This document shows, piece after piece, positions 7,067-15,097 of a stretch of 15,705 bases of DNA (positions within the stretch are counted from its first letter, which is position 1; each line of letters starts with the position of its first letter). This stretch comes from CAYMYN01 sp964394665. GTDB taxonomy: Bacteria > Planctomycetota > UBA1135 > GCA-002686595. The position numbers and the translations under genes were made by a program. Location of the stretch: positions 1 to 15,705 of the forward strand of contig CAYMYN010000059.1 in the NCBI GenBank assembly GCA_964394665.1, given 5' to 3'. Below the pieces are notes generated by a model. That model was not told where the DNA came from and did not search any database. It was given only the letters and a program-made list of their open reading frames with translations.

Positions 7067-8116
7067 ATGGCGCGCGGTTGGCAGCGGTGGGGGCCCGGGG
7101 TCGGGGTGTTGCTCGCCCTGGGCGCCTGCGGGGGGCGCGGGGAACCGGCGCCGGAGGGCATGGTCTGGGTGCCGGCGGGCGAGTTCACCATGGGTTGGGA
7201 CGGGCCCGAGGGGCGCGCCGACGAACGTCCGGCCCACCGGGTGCGGCTCGCGGGCTTCTGGATCGATGCGACCGAGGTCACCAACGCGCAGTTCCAGGCC
7301 TTCGTCGCGGCGACCGGCTACGTGACGACCGCCGAGCGGGCGCCGGAGTGGGAGGAGCTGCGCACCCAACTCCCGCCCGGCACGCCCCCGCCGGACCCCG
7401 GCTCGTTGGTGCCCGGCTCGCTGGTGTTCACGCCGCCGCCCGGGCCCGTGCCGCTCGACGATCCCTCGCAGTGGTGGAGCTGGGTGCCCGGCGCCAGTTG
7501 GCGCGCGCCGGAGGGACCGGGGAGCTCGATCGAGGGGCGCGGGAACCACCCGGTGGTGCACGTCTCCTGGTTCGACGCCGTCGCGTACGCGGCCTGGGCC
7601 GGCAAACGCCTGCCGAGCGAGGCCGAGTGGGAGCGCGCCGCGCGCCACGGCGCCGACGGCCGCCGCTACGTGTGGGGCGACGTGCTCGAGCCGGACGGCC
7701 GGCCCCGCGCGAACCTCTGGCAGGGCCGGTTCCCCGACCAGAACACCCTCGCCGACGGGTTCGCGACGGCTTCGCCGGTGGGTTCCTTCCCGCCGAACGC
7801 CTTGGGCCTGTTCGACATGGCCGGCAACGTGTGGGAGTGGACGGCGGATGCCTACGATCCGCTCGCCTACGGCAGCCGCGTGGCCGAGCTCGGGCCGGGA
7901 GCGTGTTGCGTCGATCCGCGCGGTCCGCAGCAGGCCGCCGATCCGCGCAACCCGTTCGCGCCCGACTCACGCGTGCAGAAGGGCGGCTCGTTCCTGTGCC
8001 ACGCGAGCTACTGCTCGAGCTACCGCCCCAGCGCCAAGATGGCCTCGACCCCCGACAGCGGCACGAACCACCTGGGGTTCCGCTGCGTGCGCGATCCGCT
8101 CGCAGGCCGTCGTTGA
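7067..8116 (+). CDS. Formylglycine-generating enzyme (SUMF1 family) with lipoprotein signal
   Basis: This is a 349-residue protein. The FGE-sulfatase fold spans ~32-342: GMVWVPAGEFTMG at the start, FWIDATEVTNAQFQAFV, HPVVHVSWFDAVAYAAWAGK, RLPSEAEWERAAR, GLFDMAGNVWEW and, near the end, GGSFLCHASYCSSYR with TPDSGTNHLGFRC. The two cysteines at C311 and C316 correspond to the copper-binding catalytic pair of true aerobic FGEs, which oxidise a sulfatase Cys to formylglycine. Many SUMF1-domain homologues lack them, so this copy looks catalytically competent. Residues 1-21 form a lipoprotein signal (GVLLALGAC, lipidated C21), implying export, whereas characterised bacterial FGEs are cytoplasmic. No sulfatase gene is in the window. 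It is preceded by a structured intergenic region and converges on the histidine kinase gene 12 bases away. Confidence 0.9.
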   Translation: MARGWQRWGPGVGVLLALGACGGRGEPAPEGMVWVPAGEFTMGWDGPEGRADERPAHRVRLAGFWIDATEVTNAQFQAFVAATGYVTTAERAPEWEELRTQLPPGTPPPDPGSLVPGSLVFTPPPGPVPLDDPSQWWSWVPGASWRAPEGPGSSIEGRGNHPVVHVSWFDAVAYAAWAGKRLPSEAEWERAARHGADGRRYVWGDVLEPDGRPRANLWQGRFPDQNTLADGFATASPVGSFPPNALGLFDMAGNVWEWTADAYDPLAYGSRVAELGPGACCVDPRGPQQAADPRNPFAPDSRVQKGGSFLCHASYCSSYRPSAKMASTPDSGTNHLGFRCVRDPLAGRR

Positions 8117-8128
8117 AACGGGAGCAGC

Positions 8129-9952
8129 TCAGGCCGCGGGCCGGAACGTGACGCGGAAGATGCTGCCGCCGCCCGGGCGCGGGTGCACGGCCGCGTGACC
8201 GCCCAACGAGAGCGCCTGCAGTCGCACCAGGTGCAGACCCAGGCCCGTGCCGCGCGCGGTGCGCGTGGCCTCGTTGCCGATGCGGTAGAAGGCCTCGAAG
8301 ATGCGCTCGCGCTCGCCCTCGGGGATGCCTGGGCCGCGGTCGAGCACCTCGAGCACCGGCTGGCCCGCCTCGAGCCGCGTGCGCACGAGGATCGGTTCGC
8401 CCGCGTGCCCGTTGCGCCCGGGGGGCGCGTACTTGAGCGCGTTCTCGACCAGGTTGACCACGATCGAGCCCACCGCCTCGGGCGTGAGCAGCGCCGCGGG
8501 CAGGCCGGGACCGAGCTCGCCCACGACCGCGTGCCGGTGGTCGGGGTTCGCGTTCGCCAAGCGCCGCAGCACGGGCTCCACCGCGGCCGAGAGGTCCAGG
8601 GGTTGGGGCACCGCGGCGTCGGAGTCGAGGCGGCTCTTCTCGAGCACGCGCTCGACCAGCGTCTCGAGGCGCGCGCTCTCGGCCACGATGCGCCGGTGGT
8701 ACTCGGCCTGACGCGTCGGGTCGGTGGCCCAGCCGTCGCGCAGCATCTCGCCATACAGCTTGATGGCCGAGACGGGGGTGCGCAGTTCGTGCGAGATGGC
8801 GGCCACGAAGTTCTCGGTGCGCCGCGCTTGCTCGAGGTCGCGGCGCACGCTGCGGAACAACAGCAGGAGCCCCAGCGAGAGCGACACGAGCATCATCGCC
8901 GCGACGCCCACGAAGCGCCACGACTGGCGCGCGAGCAAGGCGCGCAGCGCGCTGCTGTCGGCCGCGACGCCGATGGTGCCGTAGGCGAGGTCGGCCGGTT
9001 CGTAGGTCTCGAGGCCGAACTCGCGCACCAGCGGCAGGGCGAGCACGTCCTCGGCGGGCGCTTCGAGCTCGGGCGAGCCGTGGGGCAAGAAACGCTGCGA
9101 GGGGTCGAGCACCTGCGGCGCCAACGCGCGCGGCAGGTCGGCGAAGAGCCAGGCGGGGTCGAGCAGGAAGCCCTGCACGATCGAGGCGCCGAAAGTCAGG
9201 CGCGCGTAGCAGTCGGGCAGGCGCCGCAGCTTGCGTTGGGGCTCGAAGAGCAGCAGACGCGTCGCCACCAGGCGCGGTACGCCGTGCTCGTCGTGGTAGA
9301 AGCGCAGGTGGAAGTCGTAGACGTGCATCCGCACCGTGTCGTGCTCGAGGGGCGCGAGCGCCTCGAAGTCGCCGCGGATGCACTCGATGTCGCGCTCGGG
9401 GCTGGTGTTGATCGCGGCCAGGGGCAGGGGCACGTCGACCTCGCGGTAGCCCGGGCCGTAGCGCGCGATGCGCCGCAACTCGCCATCGGCCCAGTCGTGG
9501 CCGACGACGTCGGCCGTCACGGCGAGGTAGTCCTGTTCGCGCAGGGGCCAATCCTCGCGGCCCTTCGCGCCGCCCCCGAACAGCTCCACCGGCGAGAGCG
9601 GACCGCGCCGCAGGTCGTAGCTGAACCAGGCCAGGATGCCGGGCGGGCGCGGCCCTTCCTCGAGCGGTGAAGGCAGGAAGGCGAGCTCGGGGCCCATCGC
9701 GCCCGGAGGGTGGAAGGCCTCGCGGTAGTGGAAGAAGGGCCGGCGGTTCTCGGCCTCGACCAACTGGTCGAGGCGCTGGCGCAGGGTCTCGACCAGCCGC
9801 CGCGAGGCGTCGCGCGCGTCCTCGGGCACCGAACTCAGGCGCTGTCTCTGGTCCTGCTCGAGCTGGTACCAGTGCAGGCCCACCATCACGAGGGTGGGCA
9901 ACACGACCAGGAAGGCATACAGCACGAGCGCCGTGCGGCGCTCGCTCCCCAT
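8129..9952 (-). CDS. Membrane sensor histidine kinase
   Basis: This 607-residue kinase starts at ATG 9952, which overlaps the response-regulator stop as TGATG; a TTG at 9973 would add 7 residues but is less likely. Transmembrane helices lie at ~7-26 and ~345-367 and flank a periplasmic domain of about 320 residues that I do not recognise. The cytoplasmic part has the H-box AISHELRTPVSAIK with phosphoacceptor His388, N-box NLVENALKYAPPG (~500-512), G1 box DRGPGIPEGE (~538), F-box IFEAFYRIG and G2 box GTGLGLHLVR (~568). There is no evident PAS or HAMP domain between helix 2 and the H-box. It should autophosphorylate and pass phosphate to the regulator encoded just upstream. The ligand is unknown. 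The C-terminus is complete. Confidence 0.93.
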   Translation of the reverse strand: MGSERRTALVLYAFLVVLPTLVMVGLHWYQLEQDQRQRLSSVPEDARDASRRLVETLRQRLDQLVEAENRRPFFHYREAFHPPGAMGPELAFLPSPLEEGPRPPGILAWFSYDLRRGPLSPVELFGGGAKGREDWPLREQDYLAVTADVVGHDWADGELRRIARYGPGYREVDVPLPLAAINTSPERDIECIRGDFEALAPLEHDTVRMHVYDFHLRFYHDEHGVPRLVATRLLLFEPQRKLRRLPDCYARLTFGASIVQGFLLDPAWLFADLPRALAPQVLDPSQRFLPHGSPELEAPAEDVLALPLVREFGLETYEPADLAYGTIGVAADSSALRALLARQSWRFVGVAAMMLVSLSLGLLLLFRSVRRDLEQARRTENFVAAISHELRTPVSAIKLYGEMLRDGWATDPTRQAEYHRRIVAESARLETLVERVLEKSRLDSDAAVPQPLDLSAAVEPVLRRLANANPDHRHAVVGELGPGLPAALLTPEAVGSIVVNLVENALKYAPPGRNGHAGEPILVRTRLEAGQPVLEVLDRGPGIPEGERERIFEAFYRIGNEATRTARGTGLGLHLVRLQALSLGGHAAVHPRPGGGSIFRVTFRPAA

Positions 9953-10695
9953 CACGGAGTCTCGTCGTGCCAACGGTAGCCCCTACCCCGGACCGTCTGG
10001 ATCAGGCGCGGCTGGGAAGGATCGGGCTCGACCTTGCGCCGCAGCCCCACGATGTGGATGTCCACCGTGCGCGTCTCCACCTTGCCGTTGCTGTAGTTCC
10101 ACACGTCGACCAGCAGGTCGTCGCGCGTCACCACCCGATCGCGGTTCTGGATCAGGTACTTCAGGATATCGCCTTCGCGCGGGGTGAGGGGCACGACCTC
10201 GTCCCCGCGGTGGACCTCCAGGCGCGCCAGGTCGACGGCGATGCCCGCGCAGAGCTGGAGCTGCTCGGGCGGGGCGTTGTCCATCTCGCGCCGCCGGAAC
10301 TGGGCCGAGACCCGGGCCAGGAGCTCGTGGGGGGAGAAGGGCTTCTTGATGTAGTCGTCGGCCCCGGCCTCCAGGCCCGCCACCACGTCGCGTTCGTTGC
10401 CCTTGGCGGTCAGGACGACCACCCGCACGTCGCGCCGCTCGCGCCGCAGGATCGAGAGCAGCTCCAGGCCGTCCATGCCCGGCAACATCAGGTCGAGCAC
10501 GATCAGGTCGAAGCCGCCCGAGCGCGCGGCCTCGAGGGCGCTGGGGCCGTCGAAGCACAGCTCCACCTGGTAGCCCGAGTGCTCGAGGGCGTCCCGGATG
10601 CCCATCGCCAGGCTCTCTTCGTCCTCGACGACGAGCAGGCGTTCCTTGCGGGTGATGGGCTCGGACGTGGTCGCGGGCTGGGGAGTGAAGGTCAT
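9952..10695 (-). CDS. OmpR/PhoB-family response regulator
   Basis: This is a 247-residue protein. ATG 10695 is chosen over GTG 10767 because AGGA lies about 6 bases upstream and the receiver domain starts soon after. Receiver domain ~18-135: acidic pair E24/D25 (VVEDEE), phosphoacceptor D68 (LIVLDLMLPGMDG), T96 (VLTAKG) and K118-P119 (DDYIKKPF) are all present. The winged-helix DNA-binding domain occupies ~150-245 (LTPREGDILKYLI, TRDDLLVDVWNY, TRTVDIHIVGLRRKVE, IQTVRGRGYRW). It acts as a cytoplasmic transcription factor activated by the histidine kinase that follows, with which it shares a 1-base stop/start overlap. Its targets cannot be told from the sequence; autoregulation is common in this family. 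Confidence 0.96.
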   Translation of the reverse strand: MTFTPQPATTSEPITRKERLLVVEDEESLAMGIRDALEHSGYQVELCFDGPSALEAARSGGFDLIVLDLMLPGMDGLELLSILRRERRDVRVVVLTAKGNERDVVAGLEAGADDYIKKPFSPHELLARVSAQFRRREMDNAPPEQLQLCAGIAVDLARLEVHRGDEVVPLTPREGDILKYLIQNRDRVVTRDDLLVDVWNYSNGKVETRTVDIHIVGLRRKVEPDPSQPRLIQTVRGRGYRWHDETP

Positions 10696-10821
10696 GGGGA
10701 TCCTGCGCTGGGGCGCGGGCGGGGAGGCTCCGCGCGGGGGTGTTCGATGCCGGGGGCTTCTACGCACCGCGCGCCTCGGGGTTTACCCGGGCGTTCCCTG
10801 AAATCCGGACCTGCGGGTGGG

Positions 10822-13062
10822 TCATCGGGCGCCCAGGAGGCCGCCTTCGAGCAGCCCCTCCCGGGCCCAGGCCGGGAGGCTCTCGAGGTCGGCGCGGCTG
10901 GGAGCCAGGCCCTCGACCCAGGGCGGCGCCTCCTCGGGCCGGCCCGAGGCGACCAGCGCGGCGGCGTACTCGAGGCGCACCCGCGGCGCGCCGCCCTCGA
11001 CGGACTCGCGCGTCAGGCGCAGGCACTGGAACAACGAGCGCCGGGCCGCATCGAAGTCGCCCCGCTCGGCGTGCTCCCGCCCCCAGGTGCGGTGGGCCTG
11101 GGCGGTGAGCGCCTCGGCGAGCCAGGGTTGTTCACGGCGTTCGAACTCCTGGGCCAGGGCCTGCAGGCGCTCGCCGCTCGGATCGGCCAACCGGGGCTCG
11201 ACCCGCGCCAGCACGCTCAGGCCCTCCGCGTCGAGGCCGTGGAGCACGAGGTCGGCCCCCAGCCGCAGGGCGCGGGCGGGGTCGAGGCGGTCGATCTCGG
11301 CCAGGCGCGCGACCAGCTCGAGCCCGCGCGCCGGCCGGTCCCCGAAGAGCTCGAGCCGGGCCAGGTTCTCGAGCGCGATCGGGTGCAGGGGGTCGAGCTC
11401 GAGCGCGCGCTCGAAGGCCGCCCGCGCGCCGACCGGATCGGCCGCGGCCGCGCGCCGGCTCCGGCCGCCCTCGCCCGCCGCCAGCCGCGCGCCGAGATCG
11501 ATCCAGGCCCCCACCCGGTGCGGGCGCAGCTCGAGCACCGCGCGCGTGCGCTCGATCGCGGCCCGCGGCCCGACGCCCACCAGGGGCGCGAGCTTGGCGC
11601 GCAGGGAACGGGCGACCACCGAGTCGGGGCGCGCCTCGAGGGCCTCGGCGACGGCCAGCTCGAGGTCGGCGAGCGACGGCCGCCCGTGCTCGGCGAGCCG
11701 CGCCAGGGCGCGACCGTGCGCGAGCAGGCTGCGGGCCGGGCCGATGCCCAGCAGCAGCACGCCGAAGGCCAGCGCGGGCACCACCTGCGCGGCGCGACCG
11801 CCCGCCCGCCGCCCGCTCGCCAGCAGCGCCCCGAGCAACGGGAAGGCGACCGCGCCGGCGGGCGGGTTGGCGAGCAGGTGTGCATTGACGAGCGAACCGA
11901 GCAGGATGCCGAGCACCGCCAGGCTCGCCGCGGCGTGCTCGGGGTCGTCCGCGCCCAGCCCGCGCAGGGCCCGCCGCGCGAGGACGACCATCAGTGCCAG
12001 CCACAGGAGGCCGCCCACCAGCCCGGTCTCGGCCAGGGCGAGCAGGGGATCGGAGTGGGGGTGCTCGACCTCGGTCTCCGGGCCCAGGGTGCGGCGCAGG
12101 CTCGAGGCCTCGATCTCGAGCGGGTCGCGGTGGGGCGGGAACGCCGCGGCGAACTGGCCCGGCCCCACGCCCAGCAGCGGGGCCGACCCCACCAGACCCA
12201 GGGTCGAGCGCCAGATCCGCGCCCGCACCCCGATCCCGCCCAGATCGCCCGCGCTCCCGGGGCGCGGCGCCCCGCCGCCGAGGATCTCGAGCGTCGCGGC
12301 GCCGGCCCGCGGCGGCGCGTGGCTCACGAGCGCGACCCCGGCCAGGCCGACGAGCGCGACCAGGGCGATGGCGAGCAGGATCCCCGCCGCTCGGCCCGCG
12401 CCCCGGCGGCGCCACTCGAGCGCGGCGGCGAGGCCCGCGGCCGACGCGAGCGCGAGCGCCGAGGCGAGCACCGGCGCCAGGCAGGCGTGCAGCGCGAAGG
12501 CGCCGACCGCGACCAGGCCCGCCCAGCGCCAGGGGCCGCGGCCGTGGGCGAGCAGCGCCGCCCCCGCGAGCGCCCCGGGCAACGCCGCGCCGGCGAGCTC
12601 GCCCGTGTTGCCGACCGCGCCGGCGAAGCCCTCGCCGACGGCTCCCAGGAGCGCGGGCACGAGTGCCAGCAAGGCCAGCGCGATCGCGCCGCGCACGAGG
12701 ATCGCCAGGCCCCGCGGGCCGAGCCCCGAGCCGGCGATGGCCAGGGCCGCGGCGGCGGCCAGCCAGCTCATCCGCTCGTCGCGCCCGAAGGGATCGTCGC
12801 CCGCCACGAGCGCGCCGGCCAGGGCCGCCGCGGCCCAGAAGCCCAAGACGAGCCGGGGTGGGGCCCAGGGACTGCGCCAACCGCGCCAGGCGGCCAGGGC
12901 CGCGGCCGGCAGGCTCGCCAGCAGGGCCGCGCCGGCTCCCGTGGCCTCGACCGCGTCGAAGACCCCGCGCAGCGGACCGGGCGGGATCGGCAGGAGCAAC
13001 AGCGCCGCCGGCAGGAGGGCCAGCAGCGCCAGGGCGCGGTCCGCGGGCTCGCCCTGGGTCAT
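10822..13062 (-). CDS. O-antigen ligase (Wzy_C)-like polytopic membrane protein with C-terminal TPRs
   Basis: This is a 746-residue protein. ATG 13062 follows GAGG by 8 bases and lies 10 bases after the ftsY stop. Residues ~10-440 contain around ten hydrophobic helices. The large periplasmic loop has the Wzy_C hallmark: APLLGVGPGQFAAAFPPHR (~294-312) and EHPHSDPLLALAETGLVGG (~333-351), the last resembling 'aHN.yL...aE.GliG'. GNTGELAGAAL (~151-161) fits the region where these enzymes have a GNPN-like motif. Residues ~460-735 are helical TPR-like repeats (for example AAFERALELDPLHPIALENLARLEL). Family members polymerise or ligate lipid-linked glycans to lipid A core or to proteins (O-oligosaccharyltransferases), or have unknown substrates. 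No glycan genes are nearby, so the substrate is unknown. The two-part architecture recurs in Planctomycetota and related phyla (recollection). Confidence 0.8.
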   Translation of the reverse strand: MTQGEPADRALALLALLPAALLLLPIPPGPLRGVFDAVEATGAGAALLASLPAAALAAWRGWRSPWAPPRLVLGFWAAAALAGALVAGDDPFGRDERMSWLAAAAALAIAGSGLGPRGLAILVRGAIALALLALVPALLGAVGEGFAGAVGNTGELAGAALPGALAGAALLAHGRGPWRWAGLVAVGAFALHACLAPVLASALALASAAGLAAALEWRRRGAGRAAGILLAIALVALVGLAGVALVSHAPPRAGAATLEILGGGAPRPGSAGDLGGIGVRARIWRSTLGLVGSAPLLGVGPGQFAAAFPPHRDPLEIEASSLRRTLGPETEVEHPHSDPLLALAETGLVGGLLWLALMVVLARRALRGLGADDPEHAAASLAVLGILLGSLVNAHLLANPPAGAVAFPLLGALLASGRRAGGRAAQVVPALAFGVLLLGIGPARSLLAHGRALARLAEHGRPSLADLELAVAEALEARPDSVVARSLRAKLAPLVGVGPRAAIERTRAVLELRPHRVGAWIDLGARLAAGEGGRSRRAAAADPVGARAAFERALELDPLHPIALENLARLELFGDRPARGLELVARLAEIDRLDPARALRLGADLVLHGLDAEGLSVLARVEPRLADPSGERLQALAQEFERREQPWLAEALTAQAHRTWGREHAERGDFDAARRSLFQCLRLTRESVEGGAPRVRLEYAAALVASGRPEEAPPWVEGLAPSRADLESLPAWAREGLLEGGLLGAR

Positions 13063-13072
13063 GGTGCGCCCC

Positions 13073-13999
13073 TCAGGAGGTCCGCAGCGCGGGCTGCAGG
13101 ATCGCGTCGACGAAGGACTCGGGCTCGAAGGGCTCGAGCAACTCGAGGCTCTCGCCCGTGCCGACGTAGCGCACCGGCAGGCCCAGGGCGTCCTCGATGG
13201 CGAACACCGCGCCACCGCGCGCCGTGCCGTCGAGCTTGGCGATCACGAGGCCTGTCACCTCGACCGCCGCGGTGAACTGCTTGGCCTGCTGGATCGCGTT
13301 CTGGCCGTTGGTGGCGTCGAGCACCAGCCAGGTCTCGTGGGGCGCCTCCGGGATGCAGCGCGCGATCACGCGCCGCACCTTGGTGAGCTCCTCCATCAGG
13401 TTGCGCTGGGTGTGCAGGCGCCCGGCGGTGTCGATCAGGACCACGTCCCGCCCCCGCGCCTTGGCCGCTTCGACCGCGTCGAAGGCCACCGCGGCCGGGT
13501 CGGCGCCATCCTTCTTCTGGCGCACGATCTCGGCCCCGTTGCGCTGGGCCCAGATCTCGAGCTGGTCGGCCGCCGCGGCGCGATAGGTATCGCCCGCGCC
13601 GAGCAGCACCGAGAAACCGCGCTTTTGGAAGCGGTGCGCGAGCTTGGCGATCGAGGTCGTCTTGCCCGATCCGTTGACGCCCACCACCAGGATCACGGTC
13701 GGGCGCGCGGGCGGGTCGTACTCGCCGCCGCCCGCGCTCAGTTTGCCGATCAGCGTCTCCCGCAGGGAGGCGCGCACGTCGTCCTCGCCCTTGAGCTCGC
13801 CGCGCCGATGGCGGCGCTCGAGCTCGGCCACGAGATCGGACGCGACCGGCCCGAGGTCCGAGGTGTACAGCAGGGCCTCGAGCTCCTCGAGCAGCGCGCG
13901 GTCGATCGGCCGACCCCCGCGGAAGACCGCGGAGATTCCATCGGAGATGGCCTCGCGCGTCTTGACGAGGCGTTGTTTGAGACGGTCGAAGAGCCCCAT
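13073..13999 (-). CDS. ftsY: Signal recognition particle receptor FtsY
   Basis: This is a 308-residue protein. ATG 13999 has AGGA about 5 bases upstream. It is an SRP GTPase with all motifs: G1 GVNGSGKTTSIAKLA (from 107), G2 GDTYRAAAADQLEIW (136-150), G3 DTAGR (190-194), G4 AKLDGTARGG (254-263) and YVGTGE (278-283). It docks ribosome-SRP complexes at the membrane so that nascent membrane proteins reach SecYEG. The N-domain helices begin almost at residue 1 (MGLFDRLKQRLVKTREAISD) and the long acidic A domain of E. coli FtsY is absent, as in many bacteria. G1 has Val-Asn in GVNGSGKTT, which is the FtsY and not the Ffh form. It follows nusB after 7 bases and precedes the ligase-like gene by 10. 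Confidence 0.98.
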   Translation of the reverse strand: MGLFDRLKQRLVKTREAISDGISAVFRGGRPIDRALLEELEALLYTSDLGPVASDLVAELERRHRRGELKGEDDVRASLRETLIGKLSAGGGEYDPPARPTVILVVGVNGSGKTTSIAKLAHRFQKRGFSVLLGAGDTYRAAAADQLEIWAQRNGAEIVRQKKDGADPAAVAFDAVEAAKARGRDVVLIDTAGRLHTQRNLMEELTKVRRVIARCIPEAPHETWLVLDATNGQNAIQQAKQFTAAVEVTGLVIAKLDGTARGGAVFAIEDALGLPVRYVGTGESLELLEPFEPESFVDAILQPALRTS

Positions 14000-14006
14000 G
14001 GCGATC

Positions 14007-14507
14007 CTAGTGCTCGGTCCCGTCGACCCGATCGAGCCCGTCGACGCCTTCGCCTGCGCCCGCGCCCTCCGCCGGGACGGGCGCGGCGGTCGCGCTCTTG
14101 GTGGCCACGGCGCGGTTCATGATCTTGTCCAGGATGCCGTTGATGAACGCGCCCGAGTTCTGGGTCGAGAACCGTTTGCCGATCTCGATCGCCTCGTTGA
14201 TGGCGACCTTGGGCGGGATGTCCTCGCAGTGCAGGAGCTCGAAGGTCGCGATGCGCAGCACGTTGCGGTCGACGACAGCCATGCGCGAGATCTCCCAGTT
14301 CTGCGCCACGCCCTGCACGATCGCGTCGATCGCGGGCCGATGCTCGAGGGTGCCGCGGATCAGGCGCAGGGCGAATTTGCGGCTCTCGCCGTCCTTCTCC
14401 TCGCCGCGCACGAAGCCCTCGGCGTCGCCGGCCACGTCGGGGCCGACCAGGTCGACCTGATAGAGGAACTGCAGGGCGAGCTCGCGGGCACGGGTGCGCT
14501 TCTTCAC
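14007..14507 (-). CDS. nusB: Transcription antitermination factor NusB
   Basis: This is a 166-residue protein starting at GTG 14507, which overlaps the ribH stop as GTGA; no upstream ribosome binding site is evident, suggesting translational coupling to ribH. Family features: KKRTRARELALQFLYQVDL at the N-terminus, DRNVLRIATFELLHCEDIPP, then KVAINEAIEIGKRFSTQNSG and FINGILDKI at the end of the domain (about residue 130). NusB with NusE (S10) binds boxA RNA and supports antitermination, mainly of rRNA operons. About 30 extra residues follow the domain, Ala/Pro-rich and then acidic (ending GLDRVDGTEH), and look disordered. The ribH-nusB pairing is common across bacteria, which supports the identification. 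Confidence 0.97.
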   Translation of the reverse strand: MKKRTRARELALQFLYQVDLVGPDVAGDAEGFVRGEEKDGESRKFALRLIRGTLEHRPAIDAIVQGVAQNWEISRMAVVDRNVLRIATFELLHCEDIPPKVAINEAIEIGKRFSTQNSGAFINGILDKIMNRAVATKSATAAPVPAEGAGAGEGVDGLDRVDGTEH

Positions 14508-15073
14508 GGGCGGGGGAGGGTCTCGGAGCCAGGGGGGAATGGCCGGGGCGCGTGACGGAAGCCGAGCTCGCGGCTCGGGCGCCCGTCGAGGCCGTCGAGG
14601 GCGAGCAGCAGCTCGAGGGCCGCGCGCGCGACCTCGCGCCCCTTGTCGAGCCGTCCGCCGGCCTCGGGGGGCAGCGCTCGCTCGCGTGCCTGCTCGAGGG
14701 TCTGGCAGGTCAGGACCCCCAGCAGCACCGGTTTGTCGAGCTCCAACATGACCCGCGCGATGCCGTCGCAGGCTCCGCGCGCGACGTGTTCGTCGTGGGT
14801 CGTCTCGCCGCGCAGGACCAACCCGAAGCACAGCACCGCGTCGACCTCGGGCCGGCGCGCCAGGCGGCGCGCGAGCAGGGGCAGCTCGAAGGCCCCCGGG
14901 GCCCAGGCGACCTGGATGCGGGAGGGGTCGACGCCGCCCGCCTCGAGCTCGCGCCGGGCGGACTCGAGCATCGCCCCGGTCAGATCGCGGTGGTAGCTCG
15001 AGACCGCGATGGCCACCCCCGTCCCGGGCCTGGCGGCGCGCGCACGGGTCTCGCTCTGGGGGTCCTGGGCCAT
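14504..15073 (-). CDS. ribH: 6,7-dimethyl-8-ribityllumazine synthase (RibH)
   Basis: This is a 189-residue protein that catalyses the penultimate step of riboflavin synthesis from the ribityl-aminopyrimidine and 3,4-dihydroxy-2-butanone 4-phosphate. Motifs: GVAIAVSSYHRDLTGAML (19-36, the usual stacking aromatic is a Tyr), the substrate loop APGAFELP (58-65), RGETTHDEHV (88-97) with catalytic-site H93, and DKPVLLGVLTCQTLEQARERA (113-133). The C-terminal DKGREVARAALELL helix carries the phosphate-binding-type Lys. A proline-rich tail of ~30 residues extends beyond the fold. ATG 15073 is chosen because the family fold starts soon after; upstream the frame is low-complexity. No clear Shine-Dalgarno is seen. 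It is the first gene of the ribH-nusB-ftsY-ligase run. Confidence 0.96.
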   Translation of the reverse strand: MAQDPQSETRARAARPGTGVAIAVSSYHRDLTGAMLESARRELEAGGVDPSRIQVAWAPGAFELPLLARRLARRPEVDAVLCFGLVLRGETTHDEHVARGACDGIARVMLELDKPVLLGVLTCQTLEQARERALPPEAGGRLDKGREVARAALELLLALDGLDGRPSRELGFRHAPRPFPPGSETLPRP

Positions 15074-15097
15074 GGCGGGAGAAGGATCGTCGGGACC

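Noticed and set aside
9953..9973. TTG start adding 7 residues to the histidine kinase
   Set aside because: ATG 9952 forms a TGATG junction with the regulator and leaves the usual short N-terminus before the first membrane helix.
10696..10767. GTG start extending the response regulator by 24 residues
   Set aside because: The extra residues are Arg/Pro-rich and unlike a receiver domain; ATG 10695 has an AGGA ribosome binding site.
10724..10790. Promoter for the two-component pair (TAGAAG on the minus strand at 10762-10757)
   Set aside because: The -10 matches 4 of 6 but the best -35 (TAAACC) matches only 3 of 6; too weak to list as a feature, though a promoter here is expected.
9667..13275. 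A 1202-codon plus-strand open frame opposite the histidine kinase, regulator and ligase genes, and similar long frames at 681-2762, 4542-6977 and 10817-14122
   Set aside because: They lie antisense to genes with clear family motifs, have low-complexity Arg/Ala/Gly-rich products and no ribosome binding sites. Stop-free antisense frames are expected at this GC content.
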